A stretch of DNA of 64,000 bases from Hirudinaria manillensis (GCA_034509925.1 CM067527.1:2888501-2952500); one strand, 5' to 3'. Shown: positions 1 to 12,445, numbered from the stretch's first letter. The notes: generated by a model not told the origin, from the sequence alone. Numbers and translations: made by a program.

Positions 1-1036
1 CCGACGTTAATCGACGTTCGCTCTCGAGTTTTGCCGTCGCGTCATCGTAATTGGACTTATTTTTGATCGCATTTATCTTTAGTTTTCTGAAGCACTCTCC
101 AAACAATGTTTCACGTGGGGATGTCACCGACGTTCGATTTATATTTTGATTTTGTATTCTTCGTTTTCACCATTTAACGGCTATTGTAAATATTTTACAT
201 TCGTTCCTAAAATACAGCTGGTATTAGACAATACTTCACTTAGCTATTTTATCAGAAGAATTGTGTAATGTGTGGTTGTCTTTAAATTCGAGCTGTAGCT
301 CGTTTCTCCTGCTTTATCGCATAAAGTTGGAGAATAGATGTCGAGGTATGGGAAGAAGGACCATAATACGATTTGAGACTGGAGCGTCGGTTGGTTTCTT
401 GGAAGTCTAGAGGGGGCTATATCTTAATAATTTTAAAAAAGGCAGGTGAATATTAAATTCTTATGAGTTAAATTTACTTCTCTTTAAAGTGAGTTAGATT
501 GTGTTGGTTATAGGTGATTCTGACATCGTCGGGTATCCCGCTTAACGAGTAACAGATCCAAGAAAATTCTGCTAATGAGAAAATACTCTTTAGTCTTTAA
601 TTTGGTCAAACTTGAAGAACGCGATATATGAAATTTGGAAATCGGTTAATTTAGATCGAACTAAAGGGGTTTTCAAGTTCTTGCGTGACAAGAATCTTTC
701 ACAGATATAACTCACTCAATCGAGTGTATTTATGGATTCCAGCTGTTTCAAAAATCGATGAATAAGGTGAATCCTTGAAAATATAAATGAATGGTTCTCT
801 TGTTTGTTTCAAGGCAGATCATTAAGTCGATGAGCACAGTGTTGGCTTTTAAGCAGGCTTTTCTAAAACGTCTGACCCTCTGTTTACGTTGCATCGTGTA
901 ACGCTTGCATGGATCCCGGGGAGGGTTGCGAGCGATTATTAAAACTCAGAATTTGATATTTTTCTGACGAATTAGTTTACATTTTGTTCTGTTTTCTTAT
1001 TACCGCTGAATTGACGCATGCCGGTTTGACTGAAAA
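1..1036. other. Upstream spacer / 5' region of the CLK gene
   Basis: No convincing coding exon is visible on either strand. The segment is AT-rich with scattered short open frames. It probably holds the promoter and 5' UTR of the kinase gene that starts at 1037. A three-codon upstream open frame (ATG at 1017, then TGA) sits just before the main start. No clear TATA box or initiator could be assigned. Confidence 0.4.
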
Positions 1037-4000
1037 ATGTCGAAGAGGAAATATTCTTCCAGCAGTGATCTCGACGACGATGACAGTGTGTTTTCGTCAT
1101 CTTCGAGGGAGAGAGAAGAGTTGAAGGCTTTGTTCTGTAATTACATTGACCGCCTGTCCAGAAGGTACTTTTATATGCTACGTTGTCTTGGAAAATCGTG
1201 GTGACGTTATTTTTCACATTTACAGACGAAAAGCCACTAAAAAGCGAAAAGTTTTTACCGAATTGGTTCAATCCTTTAGTGAACTACCGTTTCTGTCAAA
1301 AAACAGAACCAAAGCAAAGACCAAGAAAAATGCACCAAAATCTTGCCTGAGAGCAGATAGCTCAAGTATTTTTGTGTTTTTTTTTTAAATCATCATTTAG
1401 TTGACCAATATTTTATTCACATTTAATCTGAATAATTTTATTAGGCATTGAAAAGGCAATAGTTCAGAAAAACAACCTCACAAACTTTTTTGAAAGAAGA
1501 ATCTCAAAGCTTTGTTGCGAACACGCCAAAACTTGTGACTTCAAATCGAATCCATCTGACTCATCATCTTCACCCAACAGTTGGAAAACCAAAAACAAGG
1601 AAAAAATAGACAACCTGAAAAGCCAGAGTTCCAAAATAATACTGAAAGAAAAACTCTCTAGCAAAAAGAAGCAGGAGCTTGTGAAGAAATGGAAAAATGA
1701 ACATTTTGGGAAACTGTCAGATGAAGACATAACTGAAGATTTGACATCAACAGCTCTCCATAAACATGTTTCCAGAGATATTAGACATTCTTCCAAACTT
1801 TCTTCATTGTCATCGTCATCATCTGTCCTGTTATCACCCATAATATCTAAGGCCAATGTTAAAGATGTAAGTAAGAGCTCCGAGGATTATTCTGCTAATG
1901 AGAAAATTCTTGTTTCCTCACAGAACCTTCCATCAGATTCAAGAGAAAATCTTCTTTTTGAAAGAAACCCATCAGAGAAATCAATGCCACTCTTAAAAAG
2001 TGTGGAATTGTTTGATGCACTAAACTCAAGGCAACCTTCCCTGAATTCTCAGGTTGATGTGATAAATGTTTTAGAATCTGGTGTGAATGAAATGCGCAAC
2101 AAATTTTCAGAGGCGGATGAAGATTCAAAAATACGTTCTGTGTCGAGAGAACGTTCAGTGACCAATTTGGATTCTGAGTTAAAAGGCATACCTACATCTG
2201 AGGAATGTCTGGTTGAGGACATAAGAGATTCTGATATTCCGAATTATGTTGAAGTTAAAGAAAAGAAGGCGAAAAGTAAAAAAGCAAAATCTAAACGAAA
2301 GTCCCATCACAAAACAAAATCTCCAAGAGATGGAGACGCTAAAAAGAGACGGGAAAAGTCTCAAAGCAAAAAGTTGGAAAAAAAATCCAAATCAAAGAGT
2401 ACCAGGGGAAGTAGATCGAGATCCCGAGAGTCGAGATTGGATGGGAGTCACCGCAATTCTGGAAGAGGCTCTCGATCATATTCTGTACTGGTTAACTCCG
2501 AGTCCGTGTCGAGGTCGATAGAAAGACCAAAAAGGACGGAGAAAAAAAGTCGACAAGAAGTCAGGGCATCGAAACACAAAAGCAAAGAGGATCACGAAGA
2601 CCGCGATGGTCGCTACCGCAGGGATGACGGAAGGCCAGAAAAAAGGGAAAAGATACGTCCAAAGGTGAAAAGGGTGAGAAATTTTCTCAGTTTGGACAGC
2701 AGTGTCGAAGAAGTTCTTAGCGACGATGAAAATGTTGAACGCAGAGAACGACAAAGTTCTCTCGTGCGTGACGTTAGTCCTTCGTCTGAAGCCAGTTCGA
2801 GGGCGGAAGTCGATAAAAAGATTCATTCCAGATGGTCACAAAGTTCAGAATCCGACGTTTCGAAAGCTTCCGACACGTGGCACGTCGACGCGGGAAAACA
2901 AAAACCCGTTCGGAGAAGGTCCGATTCTCACGGAAAGTACGAGTTAAAGAAGAAATCTTCTGTGAAAGTCAGGGAAAGCCTGAGACAACCGCTCGTGGCA
3001 GATTCTTCTGCCGACGAAAAGGTCGTTTTAAACAGCTCCGGGACAAAGAAACTTTCTAAAGTATCCATCGATTTTCACGATCCTTTCTCTTCTGAAGCGA
3101 CTCCCAAAGGGAAAAATTCCAAAGAATCCAGGAATGAAGACAAAGTTTCTGCATGTTCTAGCAAAATCAATGACAAGATGAAGGACTCGAAAAAAGCTTC
3201 ACTAAATATCATGAACTCTGACATATCCAACTTGGATTCTGGAACCAGTCCCGTTGTTTACATTTCTAGTGCCCCGTCTGAAAAGGAAATTGCTTCTAAT
3301 CAGAAGACTGAGAAAATCGAAAACGGAAATTTCTCGGCAATTCCTCCGAATGCCGGAAAGGATCGAATCGAGTCGAATTCTCTGGGTCGGGCACCGCTCA
3401 GGATCAGTTTCAAGCCAAGGGCTGTCCTGAAGAATGTCAACAAACTAGCAGAAGCCAACATCAAGTTTGCTTCATCAAAGTTCAACTCTCTTTACATGAA
3501 GAAAGGCTCTAAGATTGATGATGATCTAGAAGATAGACTCAGCACGTCTACAAGCAAAACTCCACCATCGAAGAGGGTAACGGACTCGCCTTTCGTCTCC
3601 GCTGACAACAAAGCGGAGGAAAAGAAGTCCGACAGAAGTAAGGAGTCGATAGACAATGAAATTAGGTCAGAAAAGAGAATCATCTTGAATGGTCGACAAG
3701 AAAACCACGGAAGAGATCACGGCGATGACCTTCCGAGGAGGGAAGACGGGAAATCGCGGCGGGTTTCTTCGAGTCGCGATTCGAATCTGTCGGAGAGATC
3801 TTCTGGATCGACCGAGCCACGGAAGAGCATCTCGAGGAGGAGAAACAGAAGCTACGGCAGTTCGCGTCGGTCGTACTCTAGCAGATCTCGAGGGAGATCT
3901 GGGGGGAGGAGGAGGAGGAGGGCGAGGAGCCGGACCTACTCTTCCAGGGAGAGCTATCGCAGCCGATCCAGAAGTCGCTCGTACGGGCGACGACGCGGGT

Positions 4001-7000
4001 ACTCTCGGAGGAGGATGCGTTCGTCCTATTCGAGCAGAGATTCCTCGCGGAGGAGGAGACGTTACGACACAAGATCCAGGTCCAGGTCGAGGCGGAGACG
4101 AAGGAGCCATTCCAGCAGGAGCAGTTCGAGGGGAGCGTGCAGACGTCTGAGGAGCTACAGGGATTGGTCGTCGTTTTCCAGCAGGAAGACTTCCGGGAGC
4201 AGCAGGTGGTCCTATTCCAGGTCGGGAAGCGGGCGAAGACGAAGGAGGAGTTCGTCGGAGAGGAAGGACTTTGGCTCGGGAAGGAATCGGTCCCCGTCAA
4301 ATTCCCCGAGGCGAACGTCAAGCGAGAGTCTGACTGCGAACAGTGAGGCCAGTTCTAGGGACGAAGATGCAGCAAACGTAAATTTTGTTTAACCATTTAT
4401 TTATTGATTAATTAATTAATTAATTTATTTATTTGCCTGACAGTAATATATAATATTTTATTTTGTAATCATCATTAATTATTTTAAATTAAATTATATT
4501 TTAACTAATAATTGAGTACAGCTCATGATTATATTTCTGTTTTTGTTTTCACAAGCAGTCAAAGAAGGCAGGGAATCTGGCTTACGAATGCGGGGATGTG
4601 CTCCACGACAGATGTGAGTGTCCGCATAATCGAGCAGTTTCACTTTCATTTTGATGATATTCATTCTAAATTGATCGTCTTTAATTCCTGGCCGCATGAG
4701 CTTTTCATCTCCGTTATTTATAACCGTGTTGCTCACCACACCGGCTGGCTCTTATGTAAATTATGTTGACTTATAATAACTTTAATCTCGTGCGAGCATC
4801 TAAGTCTTAGATTTGCACCCTTTAGACATGATATTTAAACAACGTTATACTTATTTTTCATCTCAAATCCGTTCCATCCAAAAAAAAGAAGAACTCATCG
4901 GGTTTGTTCTGGGCTTTGTGCCGGATTTTCCCGGCTCCGCTTCGGCCGCGGACGTCGCGAGTGATTCGTGTCTTTTTTTTTTTTACTTCGTGCAGATGAA
5001 ATCCTTTCCACTCTTGGGACTGGAACTTTCAGCAAAGTGGTTGAATGCATTGACCAGAAGAAGTAGGCATTGTTGTTGTCGTTGTCGTTGTTGATGACGA
5101 TGTTTCCAGCATCGTATTGTATTGCTTTTGTCGTATTGTTTCTGCCACGACCATCATCATCATCATCATCGCAGTCGGCATGTGGCGCATTACATGCACA
5201 TTCTTGGACATGTTGACAGGTTTTACGGTTGTTAATGTTCACATGATGATTCACATCCACAAAGCTAATTCGTTGAACATTTTATTTATTTTTTAACCAC
5301 CAATCTCTCGTCTCGTTTCAGTGACAAGCACGTCGCCTTAAAAATAATCAAGAACATCCCCAAGTACAGGGAAGCGGCCGAGCTCGAGATAAACATCTTG
5401 AAGGACATAGCCTCAAAGGATCCCAACGATGAAAAGTGAATCTAATTATTATTGTTATAGTATTATTATTGTTATTATTATTATTGTATATTTTAAATTT
5501 TCATTCCCGATGATTTTAAAACGTACCCGATCGGCTCGAATACGAGGCTTTCAAGTAAAAAAAAAATTGCAAAAGTGGACTTGGATTTGATTTTAGATAA
5601 TTACAATATTTTTTTGTTTATTTCTTTGTTGTCATCTTAAAAACTCTGGTCGCTTCTGTCCGTCTCCATTAGCGAATTTGAGTGCTCGGACGATTCTCGT
5701 GCAACGTACCTTCGTCGTGCTATTTTAAAATTTGGTTTCAGGATGGCTCCGCCCATTAGCAGCAGGGTAGGTAATGAGTTGAGTGGTTCATTCATTCGTT
5801 CACTTGACAGATCAATACTGATCAATGCATCGACGATTAGTTGTAAGATACAAGAGGGAGATTCTGTGGTTTATTGCTTCGTTTAAAAACCAAAAAGATT
5901 TTAATTAATCGCTTAATCACTCTGCTAATTTATGCTAATTAATTAATCAATTATTTATTAATGAATTACCAAATTTGATTGGTTGCAGTTTTTGCATCAG
6001 GATTCGTTCAACTTTTGAGCACCTTCAGCATCGGTGCCTCGTATTTGATTCCATGGGACTCGACTTGTATGAATTTCTGGTCGGTGCAGTTGATTGAATA
6101 TTATTATTATTAATAGTAGCCATTATCATATTTTATGATAATTAAAAGACACTTATTTTGCATGCATGAGCACTGGAGACACTTGCAGGACTTGATTTTG
6201 GGGATTTGAATTTGAATTTTGTTTTCTTAATTTTTGAAATCAAAGAAAAACAATTCCTACCAACCTTACACGATGGAGCAGATCAGACGCATAGGCTGGC
6301 AGCTGCTTCGGGCTCTGAAGTGTAAGTTTTGAGACCCAAAAATCTTTTCGGCGGAAATTAAACGTTAACTTTAACGAATATAAACGAACGAACGATAAAA
6401 AAATATGTTGGACTTTGGATATTGAAATGTCATTGTCTATTTAGGACTGCTTTTGTTGTTGGAGGTGAGTGTTTGTTTGGTGCACTTCCATTCCAATGAT
6501 TCGAGGTTTCATTTGACGAGGCGAAATGCGATCTTGCGTCCCCGACGTGCAGCGTTCGGACGAAGGTCTTTGACGTTCCGTCGTCGGACGACTTTTTCTC
6601 GGGTGTCGCGTTCTAACCTTCGTCGAGATGACAGGAAGAGTTTGAAACGAGACGTCAAAAAGAGATCGACGAGGACATCATTGAAGGAACATTTAGCGTT
6701 TAATTTTTCCTCACGTCGAGGTTTAATTGATATCAATAAAGATTCATATCGCCAAATTATTGCCATCATTAACACTATCACTATCATCATCAACGTCAAC
6801 ATCGTAATCATCCCCCGCGTGATTTTCAACGGCGCTTTTTCTCCACCCATTCAGTCTTGCACGGCATCCGACTGATGCACACGGATTTGAAGCCGGAAAA
6901 CATTTTGTTTGTTAATTCTGACTTTTCAGCTGTTCCGAGTCCAAACAAGGTGGGCTTTTGGGATTTTATTCGTTTATTTTTGACGATCGCTCGTCAGTTA

Positions 7001-8794
7001 ACGACGTTAGTTAATAACTGGTTTATTGATAGTCGCGTATGTCCTTAGCGATAAGGTAAACAAAGTTTCGTCAATTCATTCATCTGGTTAAATTGTTGTA
7101 TGAAATTTAAACTATTTTTTGATATTAGGTGTATAATTAGTTTTAATTTTTATTTATTAATTAATTAATCAATTCTGCCAAGGAATTGTCATTTGAACTT
7201 CTCTCCTGAATGCAATTAGGGCAAAAAGTGCTACAACATGTTGAAGCAGACGGACATCAGACTCATCGACTTCGGGTCGGCCATTTATGACCACGAGTCG
7301 CACGAGGACGTCATCTCGACGAGGCAGTACAGGGCCGTGGAGGTCGTGCTGGGTTGGTACTGGGTGGATGAATGGATGGGTGGGTTGGTGGGAGGTTGGA
7401 TGAATGGATGGGTGGGTTGGTGGGTGGATGGGTGATTGAATCAATGGATGGATGGGTGGGTTAGTGGGTGAATGGGTGATTGAATCAATGGATGATGGGT
7501 TTGTGGCTAAGGGTTAACAAGTGTGAGTAGTTCTCAGAAAATTTTTTAATTCTTTGAAAAGACAAAAAATCAGCAAAGTTCATACATGGAGTGCAATAAC
7601 ATCTCGTTCGTTATTGATGGAGTGTTTCTCGAAATTTCTTGAAATTTTTTTAAAATGAAAATTAAATCAAAATTTATTTATTTTAAATTAAAAAAAAAAA
7701 GAAATCGGATGGAATCGACCCTGCGACATTTGGAGCGTCGGGTGCATCCTCTTCGAGATGTACGCGGGTCACACGCTGTTCCAGGTAATCATTTTTATGA
7801 TAAAGGTCATCACCACTGACAACATCATCATCATCACCACTCACAACATCATCATCATCACCACTGACAACATCATCATCATCATCACGGTCATTAGGTT
7901 TATCTCATAATGGATGGTCTTGTCCTGGTGCGTTTGTTGCGTGCAATTTGCAATCCATTTAAACAATTATTTTAACATTTAAACAATCATTTCAACAATA
8001 ACGTCTGCATTCGTACTAATCAAACTGTTGCTATTTATATCTGCCCAATCACCATCACTTTATCTTTTAATTAAAAAGTTAATCGACGTTTTGATAAAAT
8101 TACAACCTTTTTTTTATTCGTCATGTAATTGTTAATTTATTATCGACTTTTGAAACAAAAATGACTTTCGACTGCAGACCCATTCCAACCTGGAACACCT
8201 GGCGATGATGGAAGCGACCCTCGGTCCCCTGCCGCATCGACTGACGCGAAAGTCCGAGTGAGTTTCCATCCTTTTTGAGTCTTTTCCGTTCGATGCATCG
8301 TGCGATGACTTCGATGATGATGATGATGAATTATGAATTACTATCACAGCAAGGACTACTTCTCTGGAGGTCGTCTCAGGTGGGACTCGGACTCGAAGGA
8401 GGGGAGGTATGTCAAGAGGAACTGCAAGCCATTCAAGGTTGGCTCTCGATTGAGATGGAAAAGAGGCTGGTGATGATGATGATGGTGATGGCTGATGATG
8501 ATGATGATGACAGGTGACTGATAGCGAGTTGAATAAAATCTCTAGCTTAATGAATAGGTCAAAGGTTCTGATGATTCTGATGTTGCTATTTGAAGATGTT
8601 GCTGTTTCAAAAGACTTGCTTTTTATCCTTTTTCATTCCCTCCACGACAGAGGTACATGTCGAAGGATGATTCGGACCACCACGACCTCTTCCAGGTCAT
8701 GCTGCTGATGTTGACCTACGAACCTCAGGAAAGGATAACAGCGGAGAAGGCCCTGCAAGAGAGATTCTTTGCGCGCGTTCCCGGCGCGACTTGA
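1037..8794 (+). CDS. CLK: CDC2-like / LAMMER dual-specificity kinase with giant RS-rich N-terminus (14 exons, 1408 aa)
   Basis: Exons: 1037-1164, 1226-1365, 1445-4377, 4559-4613, 4996-5062, 5322-5435, 5989-6079, 6246-6321, 6855-6949, 7220-7352, 7702-7784, 8178-8257, 8350-8437, 8651-8794; all phases agree. An in-frame TGA lies just upstream of the chosen ATG. Residues 1-1067 are Ser/Arg/Lys-rich, with RS blocks near 364-439 and 861-1052. The kinase domain follows from about 1075: glycine loop LGTGTF (1092-1097), VALK lysine 1115, Glu1130, HTDLKPEN (Asp1212), DFG (Asp1250) and the LAMMER-type EHLAMMEA at 1311-1318. CLK kinases phosphorylate SR splicing factors in the nucleus; that role is inferred from the family. 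Vertebrate CLKs are about 500 residues, although fly Doa has long isoforms. Odd points: APE in subdomain VIII reads AVE (Val1273), and the last Arg of LAMMER is Ala. Confidence 0.93.
7357..7498. repeat. GGATGGGTGGGTTGG-type minisatellite in CLK intron
   Basis: Degenerate tandem copies built from GGATG, GGGTTGGTGGG and GGTGATTGAATCAATG. The array starts within a few bases of the donor of the exon ending at 7352, so the donor (GTTGGT) itself looks like part of the repeat. Confidence 0.75.
7806..7890. repeat. Short tandem repeat, about 27-30 bp unit, three copies, in CLK intron
   Basis: Three successive near-identical copies of a CATCACCACTGACAACATCAT unit are visible in the intron after the exon ending at 7784. 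Confidence 0.7.
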
Positions 8795-9000
8795 AATCGA
8801 TCTCGGACGACAAATCCGCGAAGATGCGGAGATGCGGACGTGTTCGTCGGGAGAACCGACGGCGACGGCCTTTGATGTCGGTTTTGTTTCTGAAGCAAAA
8901 CTCATCTCAGCTTCCTCGGAGATCTTTGACCTTTTACTGATGTTCTTTTAACTGCTGTTCGTTATGTCATCGTTTGACTTTTAAAATTTGATTTCCTGTT

Positions 9001-9055
9001 GTTGTTGTTGATGCAGTGTTGTTGATGTTGTTGTTGATGTCGTTGTTGATGCAGT

Positions 9056-9089
<34 letters not shown>

Positions 9090-9128
9090 ATGCAGTGTTG
9101 TTGATGTTGTTGTTGATGCAGTGTTGTT
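9001..9128. repeat. TGTTGT/GATGCAG tandem repeat in CLK 3' region
   Basis: Four copies of GATGCAGTGTTGTT are spaced by TTGATGTTGTTGT tracts. The remaining sequence from 8795 to 9300 shows no gene and is probably the kinase 3' UTR. Confidence 0.7.
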
Positions 9129-9241
9129 TAAATTTGTTGGGTGCACCCTATTTTTCTGTGGGTTACTTTCCTTTGTTTCAATTTACTTTAATCATTTCAA
9201 TCTGTCTGTCTGTCTGCTAACAATTGCTAGCATGAAGTTCT

Positions 9242-9247
9242 AATAAA
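9242..9247 (+). terminator. Candidate poly(A) signal of the CLK gene
   Basis: AATAAA about 450 bp after the kinase stop codon. It is the first canonical hexamer downstream on this strand and lies after a TGTTGT-rich tract. Confidence 0.5.
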
Positions 9248-9593
9248 GACTCAGAGTTTAGTTCAGACATCTGTCAACTTTTCTGCATGATCGATATTTG
9301 ATTTCATCACATTCTGTTGTGTTATACTACGTTAAGTTAAGTTATGTTATGTTATATTTTAATTTATTTAGGATTATTCAATTCTGCTGGCGTGGATCGT
9401 AGTTAAGCGAGTTGAATTTTGTGTCTTATGTCATGGCTCTTTGAAGCCGGAATTCACTCGTCGGAAGGACGTGAGTAGCAAAAGACGATGTCGATGAACT
9501 GAAAATCTTTTATTGGGGGGAAAACAGTTTCTGCTAAGAACTGAGTAATGTCGCTCGTCCGTCTCGTGTCGTCTCCGAACGCAGGTGTCGACA

Positions 9594-10695
9594 ATGAAGT
9601 CGACTGCAGCTGCGAAGAGTGGCCGTCAATGTCCTCGTTTTACGTTATTGTTGATGTTGTTGGTAGATGAATTACTGTGCGTTTCCGGTCAAAAGTCTCC
9701 GAGTAATTCAGGAATTGTGAAAGTTTTATGTCCAAAGATTGTTAACCCAAAAAGTACAGGAACTTGATACAAACTTGAACCGGTTTGTTTCGTTTTCAAT
9801 CGTTCAATGGCACCAGTTGTTTCTGCTTCTTTTTGGATTGAATCGTGCCAGTCAGGTTTGGTTGAAACCGGTCGACAGGTGGTGTCGTGCATATCTTTGG
9901 GTCAAAGGTGAGGAATTTCATTTGTGTCTGTGTGTGTGTGTTTGTGTGCTATTAATAATAGTGTTAGTAATGATGGTAGTTATGATGGTAATAGTAGTAG
10001 CGGTAACTTTGATATTATTATTATTATTATTGCTACAAAGTTACATTATTCACTTTTATAAAGTGGACGCATACAGTTACACTTTTGGAGTTACAGTTTT
10101 CGTTATGAAAAATTTATCGGATTGTATGGTGGAGGTTGACTCATCGTCGTAGCCGTCGTCATCATCTCCATTATCACTATCATCAGCCGTCTTGACTCAA
10201 GAGATGGTGTTAAAGTCTGATTCGATCGGTCATTTCATTTTAATTTTCATTCTTTGCTGAGTCTTTGCAGAGGCACCGGTTTGAACTGGTTCCTCGGCGA
10301 CAAATTCAACAGGTCTCTTCAGGGGTCAGTGACCTTCGGTGGTCTCGGAGTCCGACAGACAGACAGACATTCGTTCGTTCGTTCGTCCTTTAATCATTCG
10401 TTTACTAATTTATGTGTTCGTTTTAGAGGCTTGATGTTCGATTCCCTTGATGATGACGACGACGACGACGACGATGATAGTGATGATGATACCCAGTAAC
10501 GGATAGTGATAACCTTCAATCTCTTACCAAGCTCCAAGATGATCCTAAATCAGACTTGTTTCTAAAAAAAAATTGAAATTCATTCATTCTTTCGGAAGCA
10601 GGGAATTTTACCTGAGAGTTTTGAAACATTGTGACGACAAAGTCTGCTCCTCAAAGCTCTCAGTTAAACGCTTAACGCTGCAGAGCGCTGTTTAA
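9594..10695 (+). CDS. Small secreted-like cysteine-containing protein (4 exons, 119 aa), unidentified
   Basis: Exons 9594-9753, 9856-9907, 10271-10324, 10602-10695. Splice phases 1, 2, 2 agree and give one open frame of 120 codons ending in TAA. A GTGAGT donor at 9471 and an acceptor ending at 9584 suggest a non-coding first exon. The N-terminus looks like a signal peptide: basic residues, then FTLLLMLLVDELLCVSG (16-32), although Asp/Glu sit inside the hydrophobic core. The predicted mature part has four cysteines (46, 65, 99, 104). Cys65 followed by Trp77 recalls the B-to-C strand pattern of Ig folds, but the domain would be short, so this is only a suggestion. I do not recognise the family. 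The gene lies between two kinase genes on the same strand. The coherent splicing and signal-like start argue for a real gene; no homology could be tested. Confidence 0.6.
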
Positions 10696-10838
10696 GTGAT
10701 TCAACGAATATTACAAGTAAAATTTTAACAAATATTTAATAACTAATAACATTAATTCACAGTAATTTACAAAAAAAAATATATATGAAGAATGTCATTT
10801 ATGAGTGTTTTATTTATCATAATTAATTGTAAGATTTA

Positions 10839-10850
10839 TTATCATTATTA

Positions 10851-10884
<34 letters not shown>

Positions 10885-10891
10885 CATTAAA
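10839..10891. repeat. (ATT)n microsatellite
   Basis: Run of TTATTATTA with few interruptions downstream of the small secreted gene. Confidence 0.8.
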
Positions 10892-10966
10892 CACAGTAAA
10901 CAGTCAATTTTCCACAGAACCTATCGGATTCTGGGGTTCAATTTCAGCGCATTTTCCGCTTTTCAA

Positions 10967-11044
10967 TTACGTCACGTGATATGCAAATGAGCATTCTATA
11001 TTTAGCCTCTAAGACGTCATCATCGTGTTGGTTTCCATGACGAC
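10967..11044. promoter_or_regulatory. Dense transcription-factor site cluster, candidate promoter or enhancer
   Basis: Within 78 bp: a CRE/E-box composite TTACGTCACGTGAT (10967-10980), a perfect octamer ATGCAAAT (10981-10988), CTATATTTAG (10996-11005; fits MEF2 and could act as a TATA box), GACGTCAT (11013-11020) and an RFX X-box-like GTTTCCATGACGAC (11031-11044). The surroundings are AT-rich repeats, so the cluster stands out. It lies 3.9 kb upstream of the Polo kinase ATG. A non-coding first exon with a long intron would place it at that gene's promoter, which is inference. Confidence 0.5.
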
Positions 11045-11400
11045 CGCGTTAATTTGATTGAATAACTAACGGATAATAAATAAATTAAATAATTAACTTG
11101 TTGTTTTTTTTTGTGTATTTACTGAGCTTGCATTTAATTATAACTTGTGGAATAAATTTCTATTTTAATTAATTAATTAATTTATTTATTATTTGTTGTT
11201 TAAAAAGTTGAATTTGTAAAATTCCTTTATTTATTATTTAATTAATTAATTAACCAATTTTTTTTAGTCAACCAACCGATTTCAATGATTTGCAACAGAC
11301 GATAAAATTAAAGAAATGAATGATTAACGACTTATTACAGGAAGAAAGATTTTAAATGAAGCAGCGACTGATTAAATCAATAATAATAATTTATAATAAT

Positions 11401-11403
11401 AAC

Positions 11404-11439
<36 letters not shown>

Positions 11440-11443
11440 TAAT
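11401..11443. repeat. (AAT)n microsatellite
   Basis: Uninterrupted AATAATAAT run of about 40 bp. Confidence 0.85.
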
Positions 11444-11750
11444 AAGCACATTCAAACTAGATGATGTGCTTGTGGATGGACAGATGGATGGACGGACAGA
11501 CGGATGGGAGGTTTAAAGTGAAGGTAAATGCAACATTCCAAATGAAGTTGGTTTTGATTGTATTTAAATCGCTGGAAGACAATCAATCACTCGGGTTATG
11601 AATAAATAATCGCTTGATTTATTAATTAATGATCGTCATGAATATTTAATCACCTGTGAATAATAACGTACTTGGGTTATAACTGTGGATATTCAGTCCT
11701 TCAAATTGGGCAAAAGATCTGGAATCAATTAGTATAAAAGATTATCCCAA

Positions 11751-11758
11751 TCAATCAG

Positions 11759-11811
<53 letters not shown>

Positions 11812-11830
11812 CAATCAATCAATCAATCCG

Positions 11831-11923
<93 letters not shown>

Positions 11924-11990
11924 CAATCAATCAATCAATCCGTCAATCAATCAAACAATCCGTCAATCAACCAACCAATCAATCAATCTA
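11751..11990. repeat. (AATC)n tetranucleotide array, about 240 bp
   Basis: TCAATCAATC repeated almost without interruption, with occasional AAAC or CGTC variants that recur in the same order, suggesting a higher-order repeat. Confidence 0.9.
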
Positions 11991-12445
11991 TCAACCGAGG
12001 CCCTGAAATGAACTCAAATTTCTAAAAAATGTCGGTTGCATTTTGAGATCAAAGATCAAATAGATCAAAAAAAAAAATCAATTTTCTTTTTTTTATTTAA
12101 TTTTTGAATTCTCTTGAAGGAGAATCTTTTTTATGAATTAATTGGTGACAAGCTGTCATTGATTGATTGCGATTGATGTGTCAATCAGTTCATTTCAATC
12201 AGAGAAATGCCAAAAATACGTGAACAAATGGATAAATAAATGAGCGAATTAATAATATTAATAGTTATAATTAATTATATTATTATTATTATTATATCAT
12301 ATTAATTAATTAACATATAATAATTATTATTATATATAATATAGTTATTATTATTATTATTAACAAGACGAGTATTTAATAAAATAAGCCTGTGCTTACT
12401 TTTCAAGTGGATACTATTTGCCGCAGGGCTTTGATCGTGGCTCTC

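Noticed and set aside
3667..4150. Alternative-frame and antisense open frames over the RS region of CLK
   Set aside because: They mirror the Arg/Ser codon bias of the real exon; only the main frame joins the kinase exons.
11751..11990. Regular repeat array resembling a CRISPR at first glance
   Set aside because: Units are four bases with no unique spacers, and the genome is animal; it is a simple-sequence array.
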